In this document: positions 1 to 7,572 of the stretch, piece after piece | How the letters are laid out: each line of letters starts with the position of its first letter | How positions within the stretch are numbered: position 1 is the first letter of the stretch | Source of the DNA: Bacteroidales bacterium | Lineage (GTDB): Bacteria > Bacteroidota > Bacteroidia > Bacteroidales > UBA932 | Direction of reading: 5' to 3' | Assembly (NCBI GenBank): GCA_017615445.1 | Contig: JAGAAD010000105.1 | Location: forward strand, 1-9,687 | Length of the DNA stretch: 9,687 bases | The notes under the pieces: model-generated | Database searches by the model: none | Told to the model about the DNA's origin: nothing | The model's input: the letters and a program-made list of their open reading frames with translations, nothing else | Translations under genes and position numbers: made by a program

Positions 1-1
1 C

Positions 2-358
2 GAACCGGTTAAGACTTTGCTGGGGAGCGAGAGCATGGACCAGTATATGATGAACGTTCTGAAGGGAGAAGCAGGGAAATGGATAGGGAAAGGAGTGGGC
101 GATATTGAACTTGCCTCCAGACTTGCTTCAGGCAATCTGATTGCCGTAAAGGAAAAAGAGCAGGTCGAGATAAGCCGCGATTCTGCAGGAAACTATCATT
201 TCAAAGAACGTGAGAGCACCAATTACGATCTGGCCGGATATGCCAACGTAACAACAGAAAATATCCAGGTCGGAAGAATTGATGCACGCAGAGATGTTAT
301 TACCTACGGCTTCGGTGGATTCTTCTCGGCTTCAATGGGAAGTACAATAGTTAGATAA
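2..358 (+). CDS. C-terminal part of an unrecognised protein (5' end outside window)
   Basis: The reading frame is open from the left edge to a TAA stop, so this is probably the 3' end of a longer gene. A complete short protein starting at TTG 17 or ATG 35 cannot be ruled out. I do not recognise the family. The visible 118 residues contain no signal peptide or membrane segment. They hold a Gly/Lys-rich stretch (GKWIGKGVGD), a polar middle with alternating charged residues suggestive of beta strands, and a Gly/Ser-rich end (FGGFFSASMGS). The next gene starts only 4 nt after the stop and encodes a secreted WG-repeat protein, so the two are probably co-transcribed. That suggests, but does not show, an envelope or secreted context. 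The DNA is visibly more A/T-rich than the bat genes further right. I am confident that it is coding and have no confidence in any function. Confidence 0.6.
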   Translation, partial: EPVKTLLGSESMDQYMMNVLKGEAGKWIGKGVGDIELASRLASGNLIAVKEKEQVEISRDSAGNYHFKERESTNYDLAGYANVTTENIQVGRIDARRDVITYGFGGFFSASMGSTIVR

Positions 359-362
359 TAAT

Positions 363-1484
363 ATGAAACGGTTTTTACTTTTACTTGCATTGGCGGCGGG
401 CATCGTAGCCCGAGCTCAGGATGAACCAGAACCACCCGGATGGATCAATGTTTCCAAGATTTCATTCATCGCCAACAAGGGTACAGACAGGCTCAATGCA
501 CCTATTCAGTATCTGATGATCCCAGAACAGGCGATGAAAGACAATGAAGAACTCTTTGAACAGGTCAACGTCCTGCTTGATGAAATATCGCAGGAAGAGC
601 TGAACCAGGGCGTCCCGGAGACCATCAAGGCGCTGGAAGAACAGATAGTCGAGTTGCGCAAACTGGGCAAAGACAATCCTGATCTCAAACCCGCCGTGGA
701 TGAAGCGATAAGGGAGTTCGAAAAGCAGAAAAGAGAGGCTATGGCGGAATATGTAAAGCCGTCCAAGAGCTACACCTACGATCCGGGCATGATACTGCGG
801 AGACTGAAGTCCATCGCCGTGAACCAAAAGTTCTACTCCGGCTATTGGGAGGCGGGAAACGGCATATACAGTGTCATTGAAGCGCCCCGTTACTGCAATC
901 TGGACGAGGATGACAGGTATACCCACACCAAGATCACTTTCGACGGAAAAGACCGCTATAAGTGGGGCCTTATCGACGAAAACGGACGCCAGATCCTTCC
1001 TTATCAGTATAGCAGGGTGAATGCAAACGCGTTGTATCCCGACGCATTCCCCGACCTCGACCTGATTTTCATCTATAAGCAGGATCCTGACGGCAGCGTC
1101 CACGCCGGAGTTATCAACTATCGTGGTCAGGTTCGCGTCCCGTTTATTTATGACGATCAAAACGGCGTTTACCACGGCGAGGACATATTCTCTTTTTCGA
1201 AGAATGGAAAGTTCGGCCTCGTAAATGTCAAAACGGGTAGGGAAGTGCTTCCTTTCGAATACACCACCTTCTCCCGCATCGCCGGCGGCTGGCTGGTCAG
1301 CAAAGATGACGAGCATTATGGAATGGTCAGCATCAGGACCGGCAAAGTCATTATACCTCTGAAGTACCGGAATCTCTGGGATGACAGGGATCCCTCCTTC
1401 CTTCGTTTCGACGGAAAGATCGACTATTACGACGACTACGGCAATCTCCTGCGCACCGAGAAAGCTCCCACATATGACGATTAA
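363..1484 (+). CDS. Secreted WG-repeat protein
   Basis: A 373-residue protein. Residues 1-19 form a clear signal peptide (MKRFLLLLALAAGIVARAQ, probable cleavage near ARA/Q), so it is exported. Residues 55-130 are rich in Glu, Lys and Leu and look helical or coiled coil. The C-terminal half has four WG-type beta repeats at about residues 200-216 (KWGLIDENGRQILPYQY), 247-263, 283-300 (KFGLVNVKTGREVLPFEY) and 318-335. Each follows the pattern [WFY]-G-hydrophobic-x(4-5)-G-x-x-hydrophobic-x-P-x-x-Y, with the Trp often replaced; a fifth, decayed copy may lie near 352-364. WG repeats are common in secreted Bacteroidota proteins and are thought to act in protein contacts, but no specific partner can be inferred. 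The ATG follows an A/T-rich ATAAT stretch without Shine-Dalgarno, which is normal for this phylum. It sits 4 nt after the upstream gene and 12 nt before another exported protein. Confidence 0.9.
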   Translation: MKRFLLLLALAAGIVARAQDEPEPPGWINVSKISFIANKGTDRLNAPIQYLMIPEQAMKDNEELFEQVNVLLDEISQEELNQGVPETIKALEEQIVELRKLGKDNPDLKPAVDEAIREFEKQKREAMAEYVKPSKSYTYDPGMILRRLKSIAVNQKFYSGYWEAGNGIYSVIEAPRYCNLDEDDRYTHTKITFDGKDRYKWGLIDENGRQILPYQYSRVNANALYPDAFPDLDLIFIYKQDPDGSVHAGVINYRGQVRVPFIYDDQNGVYHGEDIFSFSKNGKFGLVNVKTGREVLPFEYTTFSRIAGGWLVSKDDEHYGMVSIRTGKVIIPLKYRNLWDDRDPSFLRFDGKIDYYDDYGNLLRTEKAPTYDD

Positions 1485-1496
1485 AACCGACAGAAT

Positions 1497-2021
1497 ATGA
1501 AACGAATTCTCTTACTTCTTGTTGCAACTTCATTGATCCTGCCCTGCAGCGGCAAAACCACCCTGGGTAATAAGTTCGCATTCGCAGGCCTCGACAGCGA
1601 TCAGTTGGTTCCGGCGTTCGCCATCGAACAGAGCGAGCTTAAAACTGATCCCCGCAGCGAAAGCAAGCCGATGAAAGACGAAGCGTTCTTCTACACAGGC
1701 CAGGACATCACTAAGATCCCTGCGGCCAAGGTTGAGGCCTACCTCCAGCAGGTTTACAAAGCCGTTAAGAAAGCGGCGGACGGCGGCAAGGTCTACAAAG
1801 CGAAAGGCTATGCCGGTGATCAACTGGGCGAGGAAATAACCACTCCTCCTACCGCCGAGAAGCCCGCTGCGACCGTGATGTATCTCTACCAGCACGACGG
1901 CGTCTGGTTCAACATCAGCGTCGGCCACAAAGCCTACTTCCGCAAGTTCAAAAAGGACTACGGCGAGAAGTGGATCGGAGTCGGCATCACCGTCAAAGAG
2001 ATGCTCGGGACGGTGGAATAA
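1497..2021 (+). CDS. Small exported protein of unknown function
   Basis: A 174-residue protein that I do not recognise. Residues 1-16 form a hydrophobic export signal (MKRILLLLVATSLILP) followed by Cys17. The residues before the Cys (I-L-P-C) are a poor lipobox because Pro at -1 is atypical, so cleavage by signal peptidase I or lipidation are both possible. The mature part is soluble. It has a helical Lys/Ala-rich section at about 76-105 (VEAYLQQVYKAVKKAADGG), a Thr/Pro-rich turn near 115-122, and a strand-rich end with several aromatic residues (YLYQHDGVWFNISVG, residues 129-143). The gene starts 12 nt after the WG-repeat gene, and both starts share the bases aatATGAAACG, so the two probably form one transcription unit and may act in the same compartment. 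It converges with truA, with only 4 nt between the stop codons. That the frame is coding is likely from the signal peptide and the tight spacing. Confidence 0.78.
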   Translation: MKRILLLLVATSLILPCSGKTTLGNKFAFAGLDSDQLVPAFAIEQSELKTDPRSESKPMKDEAFFYTGQDITKIPAAKVEAYLQQVYKAVKKAADGGKVYKAKGYAGDQLGEEITTPPTAEKPAATVMYLYQHDGVWFNISVGHKAYFRKFKKDYGEKWIGVGITVKEMLGTVE

Positions 2022-2025
2022 ACGC

Positions 2026-2757
2026 CTAGTAGTCTATTTCGCAGAGGAAAAGGGCGTGGCCGGGGACGGTCTCGCCGGCGAGGCAGCGGTTGCGACCTTC
2101 GAGGAGCTCCGCCATCGAGTCCGGCGAGCGTTTTCCCCGGCCGACTTCGATCAGGGTCCCCACTATGGCGCGGACCATGCCGCGAAGGAAACGGTCGGCG
2201 GCGATGTGGAAGGTCCAGTGAGTCTCGTCGTCCTTGACCCAGCGCGCCTCCACTATCGTGCAGACGGAAGTCTTATTGTCGCTTCCGGTCTTTTCAAAAG
2301 AAGAAAAGTCGTGTGTTCCGAGCAGGAACGCTGCGGCCTGGTTCATCGCGTCAAAATCCAGCCCCGGATAACCGCAAAGCCAGGAATACTGCGCTGCGAA
2401 CGGGTCTTTCACGCGGTGGATGTGGTAGACGTATTTGCGGCGCCTGGCGTCGAAGCGGGCATGGAAATCCGGCGAGACTTCTTCGATAGAAGAAACGCTC
2501 ACCGAAGGGGGCAGTATGGCATTTAATTTGTAGCACAAATCGCCCGGATCGAAAGCCTTTTCGGAATCGAAATGAGCGACGTATCCGATGGCGTTAACCC
2601 CCGTGTCCGTGCGGCCAGCACCGGTCACGGCAGTCGGGCACCCCAGAAGGGTCCCGAGCGCAGCCTGCAGGGCTTCCTGCACGCTTGGAGCGTTTGGTTG
2701 CAACTGCCATCCGCAGAAGTCCGCTCCCGAATACGACAAGGTCATTTTGTACCGCAT
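2026..2757 (-). CDS. truA: tRNA pseudouridine synthase A (TruA)
   Basis: A 243-residue protein of normal TruA length, predicted to be cytoplasmic. TruA converts uridines 38-40 in the anticodon stem-loop of tRNAs to pseudouridine. The catalytic Asp is D51 in GAGRTDTGVNA (residues 46-56). Other family landmarks are WQLQPNAPSVQEAL near the N terminus, FHARFDARRRKYVYHI (98-113) with the conserved aromatic site, GTHDFSSF (147-154) and RFLRGMVRAIVG (189-200). An Asn stands at residue 55, where many TruA proteins have His in GRTDxGVH. The start at 2757 is chosen because the family typically begins M-R-Y/F; the frame runs on to 2931 but that extension has no TruA similarity and lies antisense to moxR. 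The gene diverges from moxR with 24 nt between starts and converges on the preceding gene. Likely a housekeeping gene unrelated to either neighbour. Confidence 0.97.
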   Translation of the reverse strand: MRYKMTLSYSGADFCGWQLQPNAPSVQEALQAALGTLLGCPTAVTGAGRTDTGVNAIGYVAHFDSEKAFDPGDLCYKLNAILPPSVSVSSIEEVSPDFHARFDARRRKYVYHIHRVKDPFAAQYSWLCGYPGLDFDAMNQAAAFLLGTHDFSSFEKTGSDNKTSVCTIVEARWVKDDETHWTFHIAADRFLRGMVRAIVGTLIEVGRGKRSPDSMAELLEGRNRCLAGETVPGHALFLCEIDY

Positions 2758-2777
2758 GGTTTGCAAATTTAAACTTT
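2746..2777 (+). promoter_or_regulatory. Possible promoter of the moxR-bat operon
   Basis: On the plus strand TTTG (2746-2749) is followed after 20 nt by TAAACTTT (2770-2777), which keeps the TA and two of the four TTTG bases of the Bacteroidota -7 element. It lies just before the moxR ATG at 2782 and inside or beside the 5' end of truA. Because only 24 nt separate the two divergent starts, any promoter for the bat operon must overlap truA sequence. The match is imperfect and the predicted leader nearly absent, so confidence is low. Confidence 0.28.
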
Positions 2778-2781
2778 TTAT

Positions 2782-2795
<14 letters not shown>
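2764..2795 (-). promoter_or_regulatory. Possible truA promoter
   Basis: Read on the minus strand, the sequence TAAATTTG (2771-2764) matches the Bacteroidota -7 consensus TAnnTTTG exactly. A TTTA tetramer (2795-2792) lies 20 nt upstream, where TTTG would be expected. Transcription would begin close to the truA ATG at 2757, giving a very short or absent leader. The site overlaps the first codons of moxR. A single 8-base match in an A/T-rich gap can arise by chance, so this is a weak call. Confidence 0.3.
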
Positions 2796-3754
<959 letters not shown>

Positions 3755-3774
<20 letters not shown>

Positions 3775-4645
3775 TGCGACAGACCTCCTGAAGAAGGTCC
3801 GCAAGATCGAAATCAAGACCCGTGCGCTCTCGCACCAGATCTTCGCCGGCGAGTACCACTCCGCCTTCAAGGGCCGTGGTATGGCGTTCAGCGAAGTGCG
3901 CGAGTACCGCTGGGGCGATGATGTGAGATCTATGGACTGGAATGTGACAGCCCGCCTTCGCCAGCCGTATATCAAGGTCTTCGAAGAGGAGCGCGAGCTA
4001 ACGGTCGTCCTGCTGGTCGATGTGAGCCGCAGCGGCCTTTTCGGCACGGCAGGGGACACGAAGCGCGAGCGCATAGCCGAGATCGCGGCCGTGCTCAGCT
4101 TCAGCGCCATCCTTAACAACGATAAGGTGGGCGCGCTGTTCTTCTCGGACAAGGTGGAGAAGTTCATCCCGCCGAAGAAGGGCCGTTCGCATCTTCTGCA
4201 CATAATCCGCGAGATGCTCGAACTGCAGCCGACCTCGGACGGAACGGACATCGGCGCGGCCCTGGAGTTCCTGACTAACGCTATCAAGAAAAAGTGCACG
4301 GCCTTCGTCCTCAGCGACATGATCGATGTGGACGAGGACGGCAACCCGCGTTACGAAGAAGCCCTGAAGGTGGCTGTGAACAGGCACGACATCTCCGTGA
4401 TCAAGGTCCATGACCCTCGCGAGGAATGCCTCGTGCCCGTGGGCCTGGTGCACATAAAGGACAGTGAGACAGGAAAGGGTTCGTGGATCAACACGGACAG
4501 CCCGAAGGTCCGGGCGGCCTACGAAAAATGGTTCGCGGACCTCGGCGCGAAGGAAAAGAAACTGCTCAACAGATATAAAGTCGACTCTGTGGACATCAGG
4601 ACAGACGGCGACTATGTCAAAGGCTTAATGGGACTGTTCAGATGA
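3755..4645 (+). CDS. DUF58 vWA-like protein of the Bat operon
   Basis: A 296-residue soluble protein of the DUF58 family, without signal or membrane segments, hence cytoplasmic. The DUF58 signature runs through residues 28-82 (HQIFAGEYHSAFKGRGMAF, then EVREYRWGDDVRSMDWNVTAR). A vWA-like fold follows, with a MIDAS-type DVSRS at 89-93, a downstream Thr in SDGTDIG (Thr164) and Asp188 in LSDMID, so metal binding looks possible. DUF58 proteins are almost always encoded beside MoxR ATPases and are believed to be their client or adaptor; the exact activity is not known. The ATG lies 20 nt inside moxR. The family signature begins about 10 residues after it (LLKKVRKIEIKTRALSHQIF), which supports this start. 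Its stop overlaps the next start as ATGA, so translation is probably coupled on both sides. Confidence 0.95.
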
Positions 4646-5595
4646 TGCTGATTTCACTCATAGCGGCGATCATGCTGGAAGTGATTCCGGCGGGGCAGGC
4701 CTTCCTCAAGCCCCTGCAGCAGCGCGATTCGGTGCTGATCGCAGATCAGTTCAAATACGGCTTCAAGCTCGAAAATGCGCAGGAAGTGCAGGGCCTTCAG
4801 CTGCCGGACTTCTCGCAGATGTGCAACGACACCCTCGTGCTCGTCCGGAACTGGCAGGCGGACACCGTCAGCACAAAGAAGCAGCTGAAAGACGGCCGGG
4901 TCGATGTGGAATGCTATGTGACAGTCGCACCCTTCGAGGAAGGGGAGTACCATCTCCCGGACATCTATGTGGTAAAACACACCACGGACGGCGTGGACAC
5001 GCTCTGTTTCGAGGCTCCCGAGGCGCTGGAGGTCAAGACCATGCCCGTGGACACCGCCACCTACGTCCCGCACGACATCAAGGGGCAGATAACCTATCCC
5101 GTGACCGTGCAGGAAGTGCTGCCGTATGCAATATGTGGCATAGCCGGAGTGTGGGTCGTCACCGCCATTATAGTGGTGATAGTCTACTTCAGCAAACGCA
5201 AGAAGAAAGAAGAGGAGCGCAAGGATCCGCCGCACATCGTGGCCCTTCGCACTCTGGACAAATATCGTAGCGACAAATACTGGGCTCCTGACAAGCAGAA
5301 AGCCTTCTATTCCGGCATCACCGGAGCCGTCAAGGAATACATAGACGAGCGCTTCGAGATAGACGCGCCCGAAATGACCACCGCCGAGCTCTTCGACGCC
5401 CTCCAGGGCAGGACGGAGCTCACTCCCGAACTTTACGAAAAGATGAAGGAGCTCTTCGAGAGGGCGGATTTTGTGAAATTTGCCAAGTATGTGGCGGATG
5501 ACGAGCAGAACGCCGAGGCTCTGCCTCTGTGCGTGCGCTTCGTCACGAGCACATACCAGGCCGAGATAGAAGAGGAGGCAAAAGATGTTCTTTGA
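4642..5595 (+). CDS. Bat-operon membrane protein with exported N-terminal domain
   Basis: A 317-residue protein with three parts. A hydrophobic N terminus (residues 1-20, MMLISLIAAIMLEVIPAGQA) looks like an export signal, though it lacks basic residues and contains Glu13. Residues 21-150 form a strand-rich domain resembling BatD (EEGEYHLPDIYV, followed by a strand ending EALEVKT). A membrane helix at about 160-183 is followed by the basic, cytoplasmic SKRKKK. The remaining 130 residues are helical, with a conserved-looking end FERADFVKFAKYV (272-284). A gene of this type commonly sits between DUF58 and batA in Bacteroidota bat operons and is usually annotated as hypothetical; I infer a type I membrane topology with a cytoplasmic tail that might contact MoxR/DUF58. 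The start uses ATGA overlap with the DUF58 stop, and the end overlaps batA by 11 nt. The role is unknown. It could be a divergent BatD relative or a DUF4381-type protein. Confidence 0.85.
   Translation: MMLISLIAAIMLEVIPAGQAFLKPLQQRDSVLIADQFKYGFKLENAQEVQGLQLPDFSQMCNDTLVLVRNWQADTVSTKKQLKDGRVDVECYVTVAPFEEGEYHLPDIYVVKHTTDGVDTLCFEAPEALEVKTMPVDTATYVPHDIKGQITYPVTVQEVLPYAICGIAGVWVVTAIIVVIVYFSKRKKKEEERKDPPHIVALRTLDKYRSDKYWAPDKQKAFYSGITGAVKEYIDERFEIDAPEMTTAELFDALQGRTELTPELYEKMKELFERADFVKFAKYVADDEQNAEALPLCVRFVTSTYQAEIEEEAKDVL
5572..5578 (+). promoter_or_regulatory. Shine-Dalgarno-like site before batA
   Basis: GAGGAGG lies 6 nt before the batA ATG at 5585, inside the coding sequence of the upstream gene, where it covers parts of its Glu-Glu-Glu-Ala codons. 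It fits the anti-SD core well and supports the chosen start. Such sites are generally not needed in Bacteroidota, so it may be functional re-initiation at an overlap or a by-product of Glu codons. Confidence 0.45.
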
Positions 5596-6568
5596 GTATC
5601 CCGCACTCCTCTGGTTGCTGGTCGTTCCGGCGCTGCTCGTCCTCCTATATATTTATAGGGAAGCGACGGGCCGCACCCCGCACCTTCGCGTGAGTTCGGC
5701 CGCGCCCTGGAAGGCCGGCGGAATGAGTGCACTCGCGGTCGTCCGCCATCTCCCGTTCGCCCTTCGAGCGCTTGCGCTCGTGATGATAATAATTGCGATC
5801 GCGCGCCCGCGTTCAAGCACGCAGGTGGAGAAAAAGGACACGGAGGGCATTGACATCGTGCTGGCGATGGACGTCAGCACGAGTATGCTCGCGCAGGATT
5901 TCACGCCCAACCGCCTGAATGCCGCCAAGGACATAGCGATCGAGTTCATCGCCCAGCGGCCGTCCGACCGCATGGGAATAGTCGTGTTCGCGGGCGAAAG
6001 CTACACTCAGTGCCCGCTCACGACGGACCGCGCGACGCTGATCAACCTCATGAAGGAGGTGCAGACGGACCTCATCGAAGACGGCACCGCGATCGGAAAC
6101 GGCCTCGCCACCGCCGTGGCCCGAATGGCCGATTCGGATGCGAAGAGCCGGGTGATAATCCTCCTCACGGACGGAGTCAACAACCGCGGCGAGATCGCCC
6201 CGCTGACCGCGGCCGAGATCGCGAAGACCTACGGTGTGCGCGTGTACACCATCGGCGTGGGCGCGAACGGCCTGGCCCCGTATCCCGTCATCACGCCGTG
6301 GGGCGTGGAGACCCGCAAAATCCAGGTGGAAATCGACGAAGACCTGCTCAAGAACATCGCTTCGAGCACGGGCGGCCGCTATTTCCGCGCCACTGACAAC
6401 ACCAAGCTCGCCGAGATCTACGGCGAGATCAACAGGATGGAGAAGGCGAAGACTTCGGTGGAGTCGTTCCCCGTCTACCAGGAATTGTTCGGAAAGTTCG
6501 GGCTGATCGCTCTGATCTGCCTGCTTGCCGAGCTTGTTATCAGATTGATTATCAGGAGGATGCCATGA
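5585..6568 (+). CDS. batA: BatA, membrane-anchored vWA protein
   Basis: A 327-residue protein with the standard BatA build. Membrane helices lie at about residues 7-24 and 56-73, a vWA domain at about 87-285, and a C-terminal membrane helix at about 304-323. The MIDAS site is intact: DVSTS (96-100), Thr168 in EDGTAIGNG, and Asp196 in LLTDGVNN. The segment before the vWA domain (AIARPRSS) is typical of BatA/BatB. vWA domains bind a divalent metal and mediate protein contacts, and BatA is thought to form a complex with BatB and the other Bat proteins at the inner membrane. The operon was linked to aerotolerance in Bacteroides fragilis; the molecular activity is not established. The start lies 11 nt inside the preceding gene, and the stop overlaps batB as ATGA. 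The closest relative in this window is batB, consistent with an old duplication. Confidence 0.95.
   Translation: MFFEYPALLWLLVVPALLVLLYIYREATGRTPHLRVSSAAPWKAGGMSALAVVRHLPFALRALALVMIIIAIARPRSSTQVEKKDTEGIDIVLAMDVSTSMLAQDFTPNRLNAAKDIAIEFIAQRPSDRMGIVVFAGESYTQCPLTTDRATLINLMKEVQTDLIEDGTAIGNGLATAVARMADSDAKSRVIILLTDGVNNRGEIAPLTAAEIAKTYGVRVYTIGVGANGLAPYPVITPWGVETRKIQVEIDEDLLKNIASSTGGRYFRATDNTKLAEIYGEINRMEKAKTSVESFPVYQELFGKFGLIALICLLAELVIRLIIRRMP
6554..6559 (+). promoter_or_regulatory. Shine-Dalgarno-like site before batB
   Basis: A perfect AGGAGG lies 5 nt before the batB ATG at 6565, within the last codons of batA (Arg-Arg-Met). Spacing is close to ideal for ribosome binding, which supports the ATGA start. 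Its use in a Bacteroidota host is uncertain. Confidence 0.48.
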
Positions 6569-7572
6569 TAGTATTTGCTAATTATTATTATCTGTGGCTC
6601 CTGCTGCTCGTGCCTGTGATTCCGGTCGTCTATGCGGTCGTCAGGGCGCTCAGGCGCAGGCGTATCCGCAGGTTCGGAGAAGAAAAGATGGTGCGCGGCC
6701 TGATGCCGCACGACAGCCCGGCGAAGGGTTGGGTCCGGATAGTGCTTTTCACCCTGGCGTTCATGTCCTTCGTCATAGGCCTGGCCCGCCCGCAGATAGG
6801 CGCAAAGCTGAGCGAGCGTCAGACTAAGGGGGCGGAGATTATGATCTGCCTGGACGTGTCCAATTCCATGCTCGCGGAGGATTATTCCCCGAACAGGCTC
6901 GAACGCGCGAAGATGGCGATTTCGGCCATCGTGGACAAGCTCCGCGACGACCGCATCGGCCTGATTATCTTCGCCGGTAGCTCGTTCGTGCAACTCCCGG
7001 TCACGACCGATTATGTGTCCGCGAAGATGTTCCTCAGCTCGATAGACGTCGGCTCGATCCCCGTCCAGGGAACGGCCATCGGCGATGCGATTCTGACCGC
7101 GATGAAGAGTTTCAGCGCGCAGAGCGAGAAGAGCCGCGTGATAATCCTGATTACGGACGGTGAGAACCACGAAGACGACGCTATCGCCGCTGCCCGCGAG
7201 GCTGGGGAGTCCGGCATCAGAATCTACACGATCGGTGTGGGTTCGGCCCACGGCCAGCCTATTCCGGTGGACGGCCAGCTGCTGACCGACAAAGACGGCA
7301 ATATCGTGGTTTCCAAGCTGGATGAGGCCGTCCTTCGAAAGATCGCCGCGGCCGGAAACGGAGCCTATGTCCACGCCGGCAACGATGAATTCGGCCTTAA
7401 TCCCATAATCGACGAAATCCGCAGGATGGAAGGGGAAGAGTTCTCGTCGGTGGTGTTCGAGGAATACGATGAACAGTATGTCTATTTCTTCGCATTTGCA
7501 CTCCTGCTTCTCGTCATCGAGGTGCTGGTGGGCGAGCGTAAACCGGATAGGAGGATGTTCGAAGATGCGTAG
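6565..7572 (+). CDS. batB: BatB, membrane-anchored vWA protein
   Basis: A 335-residue paralogue of the upstream BatA. There is an N-terminal membrane helix at about residues 9-26, then a basic stretch (RALRRRRIRRFG), a second helix at 57-73 and the motif GLARPQIG. The vWA domain covers about 88-300, with an intact MIDAS: DVSNS (97-101), Thr170 in QGTAIGD and Asp198 in LITDGEN. A C-terminal helix lies at about 309-325. Compared with BatA it carries a longer loop after the last vWA strands (residues about 230-250, GQPIPVDGQLLTDKDGNI), a feature I associate with BatB. The vWA domain probably faces the periplasm or cytoplasm depending on which helices insert; the sequence alone does not settle this. 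It begins as ATGA on the batA stop and its end overlaps batC by 8 nt. It is expected to form a heteromeric complex with BatA. Confidence 0.95.
   Translation: MIVFANYYYLWLLLLVPVIPVVYAVVRALRRRRIRRFGEEKMVRGLMPHDSPAKGWVRIVLFTLAFMSFVIGLARPQIGAKLSERQTKGAEIMICLDVSNSMLAEDYSPNRLERAKMAISAIVDKLRDDRIGLIIFAGSSFVQLPVTTDYVSAKMFLSSIDVGSIPVQGTAIGDAILTAMKSFSAQSEKSRVIILITDGENHEDDAIAAAREAGESGIRIYTIGVGSAHGQPIPVDGQLLTDKDGNIVVSKLDEAVLRKIAAAGNGAYVHAGNDEFGLNPIIDEIRRMEGEEFSSVVFEEYDEQYVYFFAFALLLLVIEVLVGERKPDRRMFEDA
7549..7554 (+). promoter_or_regulatory. Shine-Dalgarno-like site before batC
   Basis: AGGAGG lies 10 nt before the batC ATG at 7565, within the Arg-Arg codons near the end of batB. The spacing is slightly long. 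An ATG directly after it (7555) is in the batB frame and is not the batC start. The site helps choose 7565 over the upstream ATG at 7469. Confidence 0.4.

Noticed and set aside
462..1316. 284-codon minus-strand frame opposite the WG-repeat gene
   Set aside because: The plus strand has a signal peptide and repeat motifs. The minus frame has no domain and would overlap it completely.
2019..2060. Possible terminator between the convergent genes
   Set aside because: Only 4 nt separate the stops. I see no stem followed by a T-run. A GCCGG/CCGGC pairing nearby lies inside truA with no U tract.
7469..7564. Upstream ATG that would lengthen batC by 32 residues
   Set aside because: The extra residues are Ser/Cys/His-rich, would bury the signal peptide, and lie wholly within batB. 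The ATG at 7565 follows an SD-like site.
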